Positions 48,269 through 59,722 of a stretch of DNA of 64,000 nt are shown piece by piece (position 1 is the first letter of the stretch; every line of letters begins with the position of its first letter). The translations under genes were made by a program, and so were the position numbers. The DNA comes from Ustulina deusta (lineage: Eukaryota; Ascomycota; Sordariomycetes; Xylariales; Xylariaceae): assembly GCA_023159155.1 (NCBI GenBank), contig JAJNNX010000045.1, positions 124,001-188,000 of the forward strand. The letters are read 5' to 3'. The notes beneath the pieces were generated by a model. It had not been told where the DNA came from. It saw nothing but the letters and a program-made list of their open reading frames with translations, and searched no databases.

Positions 48269-49237
48269 GTCAATTTGAGATTCGAATCTGGCCTTGTTAG
48301 ATAGACTTGTCTTCTCTCGTTCCCCTTTTCCTTTTCTCGTGGATTGCGGTATGCTTCGTAGTTCATGCAGATATATGGGAGCGACGTCGTACCGAATCGG
48401 GCGAACCATGGCTCTCCAAGACATAGCCATCCTAGTTGGCGTGAGGAGGCTACTACGCTTCTCGTTCTATATGATGCCTGAGTGGAGGCGCTTGTGGTTT
48501 CTTATATAGACCTTCATAGAGTGAGAATTTACTGACCACATCTTGATAACGTTCATGGGGATAGTTTGGTCCCCGTGAGCGTGATCTAGCTGCAATACTA
48601 TTCGTACATGTTTACTTATGCAACAAAATGTGGCAAAGGATTGCGTTACTTACTTGGACAATACCGAGAAGAACTTGGCCGGTTCAAAGTCAGAAACATT
48701 ATGGGGTACATATTGCTTGGGCGCAGATATAGTGCTAGAGAGAAGCCCATGGCTATATTATTAAAAATTTCCCAGTATATCCCCACCTCTATTTTGCTCT
48801 ATCATGGGTGAGAAGAGAAATCTAGCCTAGTCTTTTTATTCCTTCGTCTATGAGATGTATTGCCTTGCGCGGGGGCACCTGGCCAACCCCCTTTACTGCG
48901 CGCTGTCCAATTTACGCGTATGCTGCGCCGCGGTAGATAATATTTTGTCGTTTCCAACCGTGACGGTGGGGGCAGGGGGCGGGGTTATGTATATTGGTAT
49001 ATCCTCACCCGATGAAGATGGAAGCAAGCGGCCCTCATGTTTCCCCAGACCCTTGTTCATCCACACATCATTTTCAGTGTGTATACATCTCATCCAATTT
49101 AGCCACATGTGCTAGCGGCGGTGGTGAGTTTATCACGTTTGATGCGCCGACTATGTGACGAGGGAGAAGAAATTTAGAAGAGTTAGTCGACGCTCATCAG
49201 AGTGATTGGCAAAACAAACCGCCCCCCAAAAATCCAA
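48269..49237. other. intergenic between convergent genes
   Basis: About 1 kb between the 3' ends of the F-box gene and the pfkB gene. No gene or repeat recognised. Confidence 0.5.
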
Positions 49238-51002
49238 TCAACAACTGAACGCGAGCCTCGTCTTGAATTCCTCGAACCGCTCGTCGACGCGGACGCCGTT
49301 CCAGGTCTCGCGACCCTCGTCGTCGTATCCCAGCGTAGGTACGCCGATCTGTTCAATGGCGAAACTGGCTGCCACACTACCCCATGCTGCAGCCTCCTCG
49401 AGGCCCTTCCCCTTTGCGAGCGCAACCGCCAGTCCGCCCAAGAACGTGTTGCCGCCGCCCGTGGGATCGATGACTTTTCCTTTCTTTTTCTTGCCCTGTG
49501 CTGTTCCCCCCTCTGTTTCTCCCTCGCGGTTTACCGGACCATCGTCTTCTTCGTAGGTGTTGGTGTGGAAAGCGGGAATCCATCTCTCGATTCCTGGATC
49601 TACTTCTATCTCCTCGCGAGCAATGGAACCCTCAGCATCCTGTAAGAGACCCGCGAACAGCGCTTCCATATCCGTGTCGGGTCGGAGACCGCCATGGAGC
49701 AGCGCAGACGGTTTCTTACCCTTTGTCTTGGACTTGTGCTTATGAGTGCGCTTGCGGCCCCCGTTGCGCGCGAGGTAGCACCCTTTTTCACCAGCGCGTA
49801 CAACGATGGAAAACGACTGTAGGGGCATAGAACCCAGGAGCTGCTCGCAGGCCCGCTCGATGGCCCGCGTGCTAATCTCTCCCGTCTCCGGATCTAACCC
49901 ATCATCGCCCATGAAGCCAGCCAACTCGGCGTGGTTAGGACTCATGACATCGACTAATGGAAGTACATTCGTGCAGTTTAGCAGTTCATCGGGAGTACAA
50001 AGGTCTGGTACTGGTTCCCAGATGAAGATGGGCTTCGGGAGGTGATTGCCTGCTGTAGCGTCATCACCATCACGGAGTTTTCCCCCAGTCGGCCCATTAG
50101 AGACAGACGCAGGCAGCTCCGCACGCTTGTCCTTGATTTCGAGGACGAGCTGACGGCATCGTTTGGGCGAGCAAATCAGGTGGAAGGTACGCGACGCAAG
50201 CAGCTCAGGCGTTAAGTCCTCGGCTGTAAGCCTCTTCTTGGGCGTCATGTACCGGAACGCCCGGTTCTGGTGCTCATCATAGCCATTCCAGCCACGTGTT
50301 GTTAAGCGTTCAGGCGTTTCGCGCAGCAGCACCGATGTTCCCCATGACCTAATCAAAGCGTCGAGGTCCGGAGGAAAGTCGGACCCCTTGTCAACTACCC
50401 AGCCCACGGATCCGGAACGTGGGGGCGGTGATAGCAGCCGCGCACCGAGTGCCGAGTACGTCCCGGCGCCACCGAGAATATCCTTTACTGGTGGCGTAGG
50501 GGGAAGATATTCGATATCATCTTGATTGGAGCACATTAGCATATTTCTGAAATTTTCAATTGACTAAATAGGTGGAAAGTGTAAAATGATTTGGATTTTT
50601 CTTGTAAACTTTCTCGATGGGATGGTGGTGAAAAATAGAAGCGGTGAGAGGCATCGCTGGAAGAGTACCAAGAGGTCTGATGAAACCATCTGTGCGGTAC
50701 TGACGGAGTTCACCAGGATTAGGAATTCAAAAAAAAAGAAAATATGCGTCAGAGACATACGCCGTCCTGAATAACTGAAGCAGTCGAGAATGTATGCAAC
50801 AACGCGAGGACAGCCTACCAATGATGAACATGCCAAGGGTGACGAAGTCTATTTCTTGCTGGTCCGTCTCCGTCTCCGTCTCCGTGCCCGCCTCTTTTTC
50901 GGTATCTACGCCCGCCACTGGCTTTGACGCCGTCTTTTCTTCGCAGGCAGCAATGATGGTTTCTCTCTTCTCAACAAGGACTGGCTCCTCCGTAGCAGTC
51001 AT
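49238..51002 (-). CDS. Mak32-like pfkB-family protein
   Basis: pfkB-fold protein of 488 aa in two exons (51002-50819 and 50520-49238; 489 codons). After a Glu/Thr-rich N-terminus come FVTLGMFIIDDIEY and ILGGAGTYSALGARL, the sugar-kinase N-terminal signature, and PIFIWEPVPDLC and SPNHAELAGF in the middle. The C-terminal signature reads VIDPTGGGNTFLGGLAVAL; the usual DTxGAGD is changed to DPTGGGN, so the catalytic Asp is replaced by Asn. The same change is, as I recall, typical of yeast Mak32, known from maintenance of a dsRNA killer element. Hence kinase activity is doubtful. A basic insert (KRTHKHKSKTKGKK) sits in the lid region. The intron of 298 nt is unusually long for this window and might hide a small exon. 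Confidence 0.85.
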
Positions 51003-52510
51003 GATGATTGATGCCTACCAACAGGCAGGCATAATCTACGGGACGTGGTAGGGGCCCAAGTGTGGCTGTATTGCGAAAACCGAGGGGCGCCTCTCTCTTG
51101 GATTCCTTCTATACCGCAAAGTCAAGGGGCAGTCTGATGGGCAAATGTAAATCGATATCTAGCTCTCCAGAGGCGAGGACGGTCTAAACGAAGTACCATG
51201 AAGTATGAAGCGCGAGCTGAGAGGAGAGGAGAGGGACAGAGTCTTGAGGATACCCAGTCAGGCCAACCCGGCAGACAGCGGTGGTTAGATGCGATGGGTG
51301 GCAGGAGACGTGCCAAGAAATAGGTGGTGGATGTATTATGTGTCTATGCCAGAGTTTGTGCCTAAGATGGGTCTCAGTAGGTCCGTGGCCACCGGGTCTT
51401 TCGTGGGAGTCGAGGCGACGGAAAAATGAGTTCGCAGGTCGAATGACTGACCAGGAGGGAGGCTGCACGCCTGAACCCATAAACAGCGACATGCATGCAG
51501 CCTTGTCTTTCATGTGCCTGCCGTGTTGGGTGTGTTGGGTGAGATGATAACCTTATTATCATGTTAGCGTGTTCGTGCGTCTGCCTATGTAGGCGGGCGA
51601 TGGACTGTCGCGAGTCGCTGGGAACATTCGATATGTATTGTTTAGGTACATCCAATTCTGTACATGTACATGGAGGAGACAGGTACAGCAAATAAGACGT
51701 AGCCCCGATCTTAGTGTAAGTATACTGATGTATGGGTAGATGTATACCTACCTGCCTGCCTATATCCTTGCTGTATGTAGTAGGTATGCTGTGTGAATTG
51801 ATTAACGGTTCTAAGCGAGTCTCTAGAGTCGCCTAGCAACTGACTACCTCCCTAGGTAGCCACGCTATATACCTAAGTAATTACCAAGTATTTAGTCCAC
51901 CAGGCCGAACTGATTTATTTATATGGTAGGCATGATATGAGAGGTTTTTAGGTAATACACTTAGCAAGCCCACACAAATACCCATAGGTATTACCGGTAC
52001 ACCACAACACCCAACTTACGCCGTACAAACCTATTATTAGCTGTCCTAAAAGTCTCTATACAGTCATACATACTAGTACCTAGGCATGTGGGATGTGTGG
52101 GGCCTTGCCAAGAGCAGTTAGATGCAGGGGTACTTTACCAAGTTAGGCCGCCGCATTGACCTCCTTGGAGACATGTCAGGTAACTGTTTGAAATCCGCTT
52201 GTGATCGGTTGCGGGTGGCCTTGACCTCTGTCGATCCAGCCTTGCCATCACCAACTGTTTTTACTCGTACTTGTCGGAATATCAGGCATCAGCATAGATC
52301 TCTTTCTGGGTTTTTTTGTCCAGGCTACGACATTTCTTGTCTTTAAGAAACTCGCTCTCCCCACACAATCCTCGCATCCAGTCCTTGGTTGAGGAATCAA
52401 TTACCTGCCTATTCAGGGGGCCTCGGTTGTTTTGTCCCTTCTGCCTTCTAAACAAACCTAAACCAGCCGATTCACTATAGACGACCCGACCTTCTGCACA
52501 ACTGCCCACG
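51003..52510. other. intergenic with TACCTACC/CCTAGG words
   Basis: About 1.5 kb between the divergent pfkB and CAP genes. TACCTACCTGCCTGCC near 51748, CCTAGGTAG near 51853 and TACCTAGG near 52078 are visible. It should contain both promoters. No gene recognised. Confidence 0.5.
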
Positions 52511-54307
52511 ATGGCGCAGAATAATATGTATAATCTTGTCACGCTGATAAAACGGTGAGTCGGCTGAAGTGGACGGCTGTAGACCACCAACCTCATCCTC
52601 GTGCTCTGTCTAACTCGATTCCTGCCAGGCTGGAAGTTGCCACAACGCGTCTAGAAGACATCGCATCGTCCGCCATCGAACTCCCGCACGCTGTCCCTGC
52701 TCTCTCCCAGTCCGTCACGTTGCCCGCCGATGCGGCCGACGGTGCCACTCCACTGCCGTCCGCGTCGTCTTCTGGCACCCCACCGGTCTCGACGCCGGCC
52801 CCTCAAGATCATATTCCCGAGTCTGTGGAAGAATTCGACAACTTCATTAGCCAATCCGTCGACAAGTATGTCAAGGCCAGCGATAAGCTCGGTGGCTTGA
52901 TTGCTGAGCAAGCCTCCAAGGTCCTCGATGGCTTCAAGCAACAACGCCGCTTCTTGCTCATCTCCACCAAGGCAAAGAAGCCCGACATCTCCGTTTCCGC
53001 CGACATGTCGGTCTATCAGGAGCTACTGAAGCCAATAAACGAGGCTCTATTGGCCGTGGGCAATATAAAGGAGACAAATCGCGGGTCTCCTGTCTTCACA
53101 CAATTGAGTGCTGTGGCCGAGGGAATTATGGTGCTGGCCTGGGTTACTGTGGATAATAAGCCGTTCAAGCACGTAGAGGAATCGCTGGGTTCGGCTCAAT
53201 TCTTCGGGAACCGTGTTCTGAGCGATCACAAGGAGAAGTATGAGCAGCGATTTACCACGCGGGCAATGCGAGAAACATGCTAATAACTCTTGTTAGGAAC
53301 CCTGAGCAGGTCGAATGGATTCAATCCTTCTACCAGATCTTCCGTGACCTCACCGAATACGTCAAACAATACTTTCCCAACGGTATTCCCTGGAATTCGC
53401 AAGGCCAACCGGCAGCCGATGTCGCCAAGACAATATCAACGTCAGGCGCCGCTACACCACCTCCTGTAGCACCACCAGCTGCTGGCGGCGCTCCTCCTCC
53501 GCCTCCGCCGCCTGGTCCGCCACCAGTCCTGCAAATCAAAGAGGAAGCCCCGTCACAGGCCGATTCAGGATTAGGCGCAGTATTTGGCGAAATCAATAAG
53601 GGCAGTGATGTCACAAGGGGGTTGCGGAAGGTTGACAAGTCACAAATGACACACAAGAACCCGTCGCTAAGAGCAGGATCAACAGTTTCGGATCAGGATG
53701 CTTCTGTTCGAGGGAAGAGCGCACCTGGCAAGAAGCCTAAGCCCGAGAGTATGCGGGTTAAGAAGCCGCCCAAGAAGGATCTTGACGGCAACAAATGGAC
53801 AATCGTGAGGACTGTTCTCCCACTATTGTTGGCAAGAATTCCGAAGCTGACGATGGATCACAGGAAAACTATGAGAAGCACGCTGAACCCATTGAGATCG
53901 AGGTATCCATGTCACAATCGGTACTGATTAGCAAGTGCAACCATACAACCATTATACTCAAGGGCAAGGCAAACGCGGTGACGATCGAGAACACGCAACG
54001 CTTGTCGCTAGTTGTTGACAGCCTCGTCTCCACCGTCGATGTCGTCAAATCATCAAACTTTGCCTTGCAGGTTCTCGGCCAGCTCCCCACTATCATGTTA
54101 GATCAGCTGGATGGTGCGCAGGTTTACCTGAGCAAAGAGAGTATCTCAACCAGGATTTTCTCGAGCAAGGCCTCCAGCATCAATGTCAACGTGCTTGCTG
54201 GCGACGACGACGACTATGTGGAGATTCCTCTACCATACCAGATCTGCTCCCAGTATGATGAGAAGAAGCGCGAGATGGTGAACGAGATTGTAGAACATTC
54301 CGGTTAA
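52511..54307 (+). CDS. adenylyl cyclase-associated protein (CAP/Srv2)
   Basis: CAP of 534 aa in four exons: 52511-52554, 52629-53237, 53297-53804, 53864-54307 (535 codons). The N-terminal helix MYNLVTLIKRLEVATTRLEDI is the cyclase-binding/oligomerisation segment. The helical folded domain (VEEFDNFISQSVDKYVKASDKLGG...) follows and then a proline-rich SH3/profilin-binding tract (PPPPPPPGPPP, about residue 295). A WH2-like basic linker and the C-terminal CARP beta-helix (CNHTTIILKGKANAVTIENTQRLSLVVDSLVSTVDVVK) complete the protein. It recycles actin monomers with cofilin and links Ras to adenylyl cyclase in the cortex. The third intron must be removed to join NKWTI to ENYEKHAEPIEIE; reading through gives a false tail ending at 53927. 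Confidence 0.95.
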
Positions 54308-55063
54308 ACGAACCCTCCTCTGTAACATCAATTGCCAAAACAAAGACGTCGCATAGATGCTCGCAGTCGTGGAGCAAATGAATGCCGGAAAGGAGAGAAA
54401 TGTTGGGTGTTGGATTGAATCCGAGGAGAAACGGGTAGGGGTTAATTCGAATGCTTGGTGCGGTTTTCTTCCCTCGCCGCGATGGCGTCTGAAGCAAGTC
54501 GCCTGTCTTAAATAATTGTATCCCTAAGTAGCATCTACATGTTGGCATCAATTCAGGCAGTTACAACACTTGGACACAAAGCTGAGAATTTCACGAGGGT
54601 CACTTTCATGCCGTCTCAAGATACAAATGAGATGAATAGATAAAAGAGATCCCAACATCTATCAGCATATTTTTAAGGGAGTTATAAAAAAAACTAACAC
54701 AGAAGCTTGGACGTAAGAACTTGACCTAAGTTGTTTCCTATCTTATTATAATGAACATGACATGAGATTATATCCCTACAAGTTTTAAATATACTTGCAA
54801 CCCTTTTTTATTATGAATAAAACCAGTTGGGACTTTTGTGAATTGACTGGAGATCTTTTTTCTCACTTAGTAAGGCAGAAAATCTCCGGCTATGAAAAAA
54901 CGAAGCAATATATACATTTATATGGGGTTGTTTTTTATTGGCTCATTTAGTAATTACGCCGGCGACGTAAACAGTTAAACAAATGGAACTTTCGTTTCGT
55001 ATTGGTATAGTTAAGCAACCTAATTGCAAATGAAGGTACAGCTATGTCCACAACACCTTTCCT
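54308..55063. other. AT-rich intergenic
   Basis: About 750 bases downstream of the CAP gene, increasingly AT-rich towards the AAA relic. No gene recognised. Confidence 0.5.
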
Positions 55064-56337
55064 CTATTCCGTTCTAATTTCTCCAGGTTGTGTCCCTATC
55101 CTATATTTCCAATGTGGATTTCTCAAGGTGGGTGGCTGTACTAAATGTGCCATTCTATCTGTGATCACGCGTCGTCTCCAAAGCGCAAACCCGTCTTCTT
55201 GTGCTATTTGTTCATAAGTATATCCGCCATTCAACTTTTCAACGTACTTGTCGAACTCCCCGGCTGTCTCAATCACCTCTTTCACCATCTTGTAATCCAA
55301 TTGAATGTGCTGTCTGTTGGGTCGCTGCCGTTCCCACCGTGCATATTGCCTCGCTGTCGTGATGACGTCCCGGATCTCTCTCCCATTCAACTTGTACTTG
55401 GCAAGCTCCTCGGTGTTATCCTTCAGCTCGACCAAGTCAATGCCGTCTTCGTTTTCGCTCTTCCAAGCGGGAATATGAAGTTACGCCAAATCTGCGTTCG
55501 TTGATTTTCCGTCAAGTTCTTATCATGAAGCACCAACTGGAATATACGTGATTTGAATGCCTCGTGGACCGATTGCTCGTCAAAACCAGAATCCCGTCGT
55601 AGTGCTCGAGTCCTCGCAAGAACACTGACACAAGTGTGTTGCGACGGAGATCTTCTAAGCTACGCTGTTCGAGGAAGACGTCGGCTTCGTCAAGGAAAAC
55701 GACACAGCCACTGCTTCCTCTTAAAGTTGTAGCCCTCGATGGTCAGGGGCATCAGATAAATGAACTTGTCGTCAGGCGCATCATCCATATCCCCTTTTTG
55801 GGTGGAGTCCTCGTTGCGTTTGTGTAGCTCCCGATACATTTTCATATCGATCATGTATCGTGCACGGCCAGAGTCTTAAAACCCTCGCTCGTTTTCCTCG
55901 TGATAGGATACCATATGCCGGATGCGACATTTCTAGAACCAATCTCCCCTACGCCACAATATTTCCTTGGTTAATTGATTCACGTATTCCGGTGGACGGG
56001 TGTCCATATCATCAATATTCATGTCTGGAAAATCTTTGGTGTTAATCCGAAGGACCAATTCGGAGTGTTGGCGCGAAAAGACACCACTAAATCGCCAATG
56101 CCAGACCTCAAGATTGTAGGTCTGAAGATCATGCTGTCCTAGCACCTCCTTCCCTAAAACTAGCCAAGCTGTGCACAAATAGCCCCTTGAGCCTTGATGA
56201 CTACCCTGTACCACCACACCACCTGGCCTAAACAAATACTTGATGTATTCGTAAGTGATCGTGTTACCCTATATTCCGTGAGTAGGTATATAATGGAGCA
56301 ACAACTCAAACTGTTGTCGCTGCGTGTCGTTCAACAT
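55064..56337 (-). pseudogene. relic of a fungal AAA-type ATPase gene
   Basis: Broken copy of the large fungal AAA-ATPase family with an N-terminal DUF7025-like region. Reading leftward on the minus strand: QRQQFELLLHYIPTHGI then a stop; ITYEYIKYLFRPGGVVV and LEVWHWRFSGVFSRQHSELV (N-terminal domain); PDDKFIYLMPLTIEGYNFKRKQW; then directly GCVVFLDEADVFLEQRS (Walker B); LVLTSNR; HEAFKSRIFQLVLHDKNLTENQRTQIW (second region of homology); and LNGREIRDVITTARQYA (lid). These pieces sit in different frames. The segment between the IEGYN and Walker B parts, which should carry Walker A, is missing, so the relic cannot encode an active ATPase. Surrounded by AT-rich DNA. Confidence 0.78.
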
Positions 56338-56785
56338 TGAAAAATAATAATAATACTAATAAAATAATAATAAAACTATTCAAAGCATTTCCCCAGGCTT
56401 GGAACATGGGAGGGTATGGACTTGACAACATTATCGCTTTCGTGGAAGCTATATTGCCTACATCAAATTTGAAGGAGTCGTAGAAAGCGTCAACAGCAGT
56501 GGTGATATCTTCACTGAGAAGTTAGACAACTTCCGAATCGTGTTCCGGCCGGCTCTCCGGATCCGAATTTCCGTCGTCGGAGTCTCCAAGGTCTCGGTGA
56601 GAGTCGTCATAGTCCCGATATACAATGCATCCAATCCCGGCATGTGTCGACAGGTATGGTGAAACATTGGAAACACGGAGATTGCCCGCCCTGGCTTCCT
56701 TGGCGGAATTTGCTGCTGCTAACCATTGAGGTGGATCCAGGTAGGGACATCATCTGACGATATAACTATCAATTGCACTCTCGGC
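56338..56785. other. AT-rich intergenic next to the AAA relic
   Basis: Begins with a simple AT-rich tract (AATAATAATA words near 56342-56380). No further family match was found upstream of the AAA relic. Confidence 0.4.
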
Positions 56786-57025
56786 TCAACCACTTTGCTT
56801 TTCGAAGTATATTCCCGCAACGTCTGCATAGTTGAAAAATGACTCGTTTTGGATATTGACGGCTTTCATTACGACGCGGAGAGCGTCGCTGGGCGAGGAA
56901 TGCGTGGCGTTTTCTTCCGAGCTTTCCAACGATAAAAGGAAACTGGACTGGATCACCGCAAATATCAGGAAAATCATTGTGGCTATATACGCCAACGTCC
57001 TGAGGTTTCTATTGCGGGCATTCTC
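56786..57025 (-). pseudogene. possible fragment of a CorA-like membrane protein gene
   Basis: A short minus-strand frame reads ENARNRNLRTLAYIATMIFLIF, followed by a polar tail. ENARxNRNLRxLAY and a following hydrophobic helix resemble the last transmembrane segment of fungal CorA-like Mg transporters. There is an in-frame stop just upstream and no CorA GMN motif or second helix is evident. The similarity is short, so this is a weak call. Confidence 0.3.
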
Positions 57026-57709
57026 ATGGTATCAAGAGAGCAAGGCAATGCACGTGATGCACGCATTTACAGGGCCTGCCGAACTACGGTATCATGATAT
57101 TTGAGCGACCATATCTTCATCATCACGGGTCATGACAGATAATGCTTTGGTCAGCAGTCTGAGAGATAGTGATTGGGTTTACAGGATGTTTCACAAAGGC
57201 AATTGACCTTTGCGGCAGTTATAGAGTTCTATAGAGAACACGGGCTTGGGGAATATAGTCGAATTACGAATAATCTTCTGAGGTATTAAAGGAACTTAAA
57301 TTCTGGAAATAAGACATGAATGATAAGATAGTTGATGAAAGAGATCCCAATGTCTATTTGCATGTTTTTTTTAGGGTGTTTATAAAGCAACTGTGGGGGT
57401 GGATAATGGAGTTCATATATGAAGGCCCTCTGATGTAAAGCACCCTTATCTCTCGGGACTAGTATACTAATACGGAGCCGAGGCATATAAACTTTAACCT
57501 GGTTGTTTATTGATTTGTATGATAGAAATCATATACTGGATCGTATCTACATGACGGAGCATCAATCCAACATGTGATGTTCCCGTGAAATATCCAGCTC
57601 TTCATCTGTCTAGTCTATTCAGCGTGTACCTGTACCTGTACATGCCTACGAACATAGCCCATGGTGTAATAAGCGTGAGCAAGCTTCTCTTTTGGGGTCT
57701 TTTTGTCAT
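57026..57709. other. AT-rich intergenic
   Basis: About 680 bases downstream of the carnitine acetyltransferase gene. No gene recognised. Confidence 0.45.
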
Positions 57710-59722
57710 TTATATCTTAGCCTTAGGCGTTTCGAGTGTCGGCAGCAACAAGTCGCGGATATCACCCGCCGCCTCGTTGAGGTAGTAGCTCATCTTCTGG
57801 CTGCCGATGCCCTTGGAGACGACATTAAAGTTGAGGCTGCAGAGTTGCAATCTAATTAGTAGGATGCTCTTTCTTTCATTATAACATATTCGGGGGACGT
57901 GACAATCAGGAAGGGAGGAAGAGAGAAGAAAGCGCGAGCGACAACTTACCTGTTCTCATTAATCATATACGCGATACCAAAGCCGGCATCGATAACCTGG
58001 CTCCACCCGTAGCCGTTGAAGAACTCGGAGCTCAGCTGGCTCGTGGATAGGAACCACGAGGAACTGTAGCCGAAGACTGGGTCCTTGTAAATGGCAGGCA
58101 CCTCCTCGCCGGGCTCAAGCAGCTTCTTAAGGCCAAAGAGGTGGCGATCTACACCTTTGCCATCGGAAGCGGCGCTGATGTACTCAATGTGCGCGGCGAT
58201 AGCCTTGCGGAAGAGGGAAATGCGGTCCTCGTCCGAGACGTCTGGCGCCGCCATAGCGTTGCAGAAGGCCACGCTGTCGTCCGATACCGTGCGACAGGTT
58301 TCCGTACGGCCCAACTGGAACCGCCGCGTTGCTGCCGACTCGTATGTGGGTCGGTTCTTCCCGTACATCTTGTGGTATGCCAGCTGGATGACCATCTGCA
58401 CGTACGCATCGGGAGAGCACTTGAACTTCTTAATAAGACCCTTACCGTAGCCCTGGTAAGCCTGAACTGCGAGCTCGTGCTGTCCAATGACAGTAGCAAA
58501 GTCCTTGATAGCACGGTCGATCTCAGCCTGCACTTCAGGCGTGATCTCGAAGTTCACGGCGACGGGGTCTGGCAGGTTCGACCGCACGGACGGGTTGCTG
58601 AAGTCCAGCTTGTTGCCAAAGATGAGATCGTTAACATAGTCGTTGAGTCGGTGCGTCGGGGTTCCGTCCATCATGCTGTGCTCACCCATGAAGCCCGAGG
58701 TACCGTTATCGTTCACGATAAACTGTAGCGGCTTATCATACCAACGGTTTTGGCCGTCGCCATGCCAGTACTGGTGGGCCCGCTCCTCGAGAGTCACGGG
58801 GGATGCATCGTCTAAGCAGACGACGAACGAAGCAGACTCGATGGTCTCTAGTGCTGCTGTGTTCTTGGGCGAGGCGTCCAGAAGAATCTTGCGGGCGTCT
58901 GTCCAAACATCTCTATTCTCGCTAGTCAGCGCGCCAACGGCGGGTACCCGCTGAGCGAGCTCATAGACCTTGGCGAACTGTGCTTCAAGCTCTGTGGTGT
59001 TCAGTTGCTGCCCATTGACCTCGTGCGCGATCTTGAAGACTTGGTTCTTGCGTATGGCAACGATGTGTTTGTGGTCCTTCGGCTCGAACTTAACAGGGTA
59101 ATCCGCAGGCTTAGCGGCAACTCTGCTGGCATTGAACATCCACTTGTAGCTGTCCATGCAGATAGGTAGCTTCTTCATGTACTCGGGCTCGAGAGTGCCA
59201 GTGTCGACCTGTTTCTTAAACTCGAGAGCAGCAGTCGTAATGGCGGCAGCGCGCTTGGCGGGGTTGCGCCGACGGCGGTCATCGCGATGTGAGTAGAAGT
59301 AGCTGACGTAGGGAACGACGGGATCGCGGTACGAAAGATAGGCAGCATCGTTCCACCACTCGTAGATCCAGTTCTTGGTCTCTGGGTCCTCCCGCTTTGC
59401 TATCAGCTTCTTCTGGAGCTTCTCGCCAACGCCGCCCGGCCTGATGAACTCGTCAACAGCCTTTTTGCTTGCGGCGAACTCGACTGGGCTCAGTAGCGCA
59501 TGTATGCTCTTGACGTAGCGGGCGGCGGTCTCTTCGAGAGTCGGCACGGGCAAACGAGGCAGGGACTCCTGGAACCGGAGCGTAGGTCCTTTGGACTTGT
59601 CTTCGACGTAGCCTGTGGCCTTCCGTAAGCAATTGGCGGTTTATAGCAGAGAGTCGAAGTTTGGTAACCGGCAACTAACCTGGAGGGAGAGAGCTGTTGC
59701 TCCGTCTTGAAGCGGGCGCCAT
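57710..59722 (-). CDS. carnitine O-acetyltransferase
   Basis: Carnitine acyltransferase of 610 aa in three exons: 59722-59680, 59612-57950, 57836-57710 (611 codons). It moves acetyl groups between CoA and carnitine so that acetyl units can pass between peroxisome, mitochondrion and cytosol during growth on acetate or fatty acids. Family features: LPRLPVPTLEETAARYVKS near the N-terminus, WWNDAAYLSYRDPVVPYVSYFY, the catalytic His in GEHSMMDGTPTHRLND, the C-terminal GYGKGLIKKFKCSPDAYVQM and FGYSSSWFLSTSQLSSEFFNGYGWSQV. The start at 59722 was chosen because only it splices in phase into GYVEDKSKGP; an upstream ATG at 59789 does not. The last residues are Ala-Lys-Ile, near the peroxisomal PTS1 consensus. 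The Ser/Arg-rich first 14 residues could add mitochondrial targeting. Confidence 0.94.

Noticed and set aside
53806..53927. Read-through C-terminus of CAP
   Set aside because: Removing the intron 53805-53863 joins NKWTI to the conserved CARP domain; the read-through tail has no similarity.
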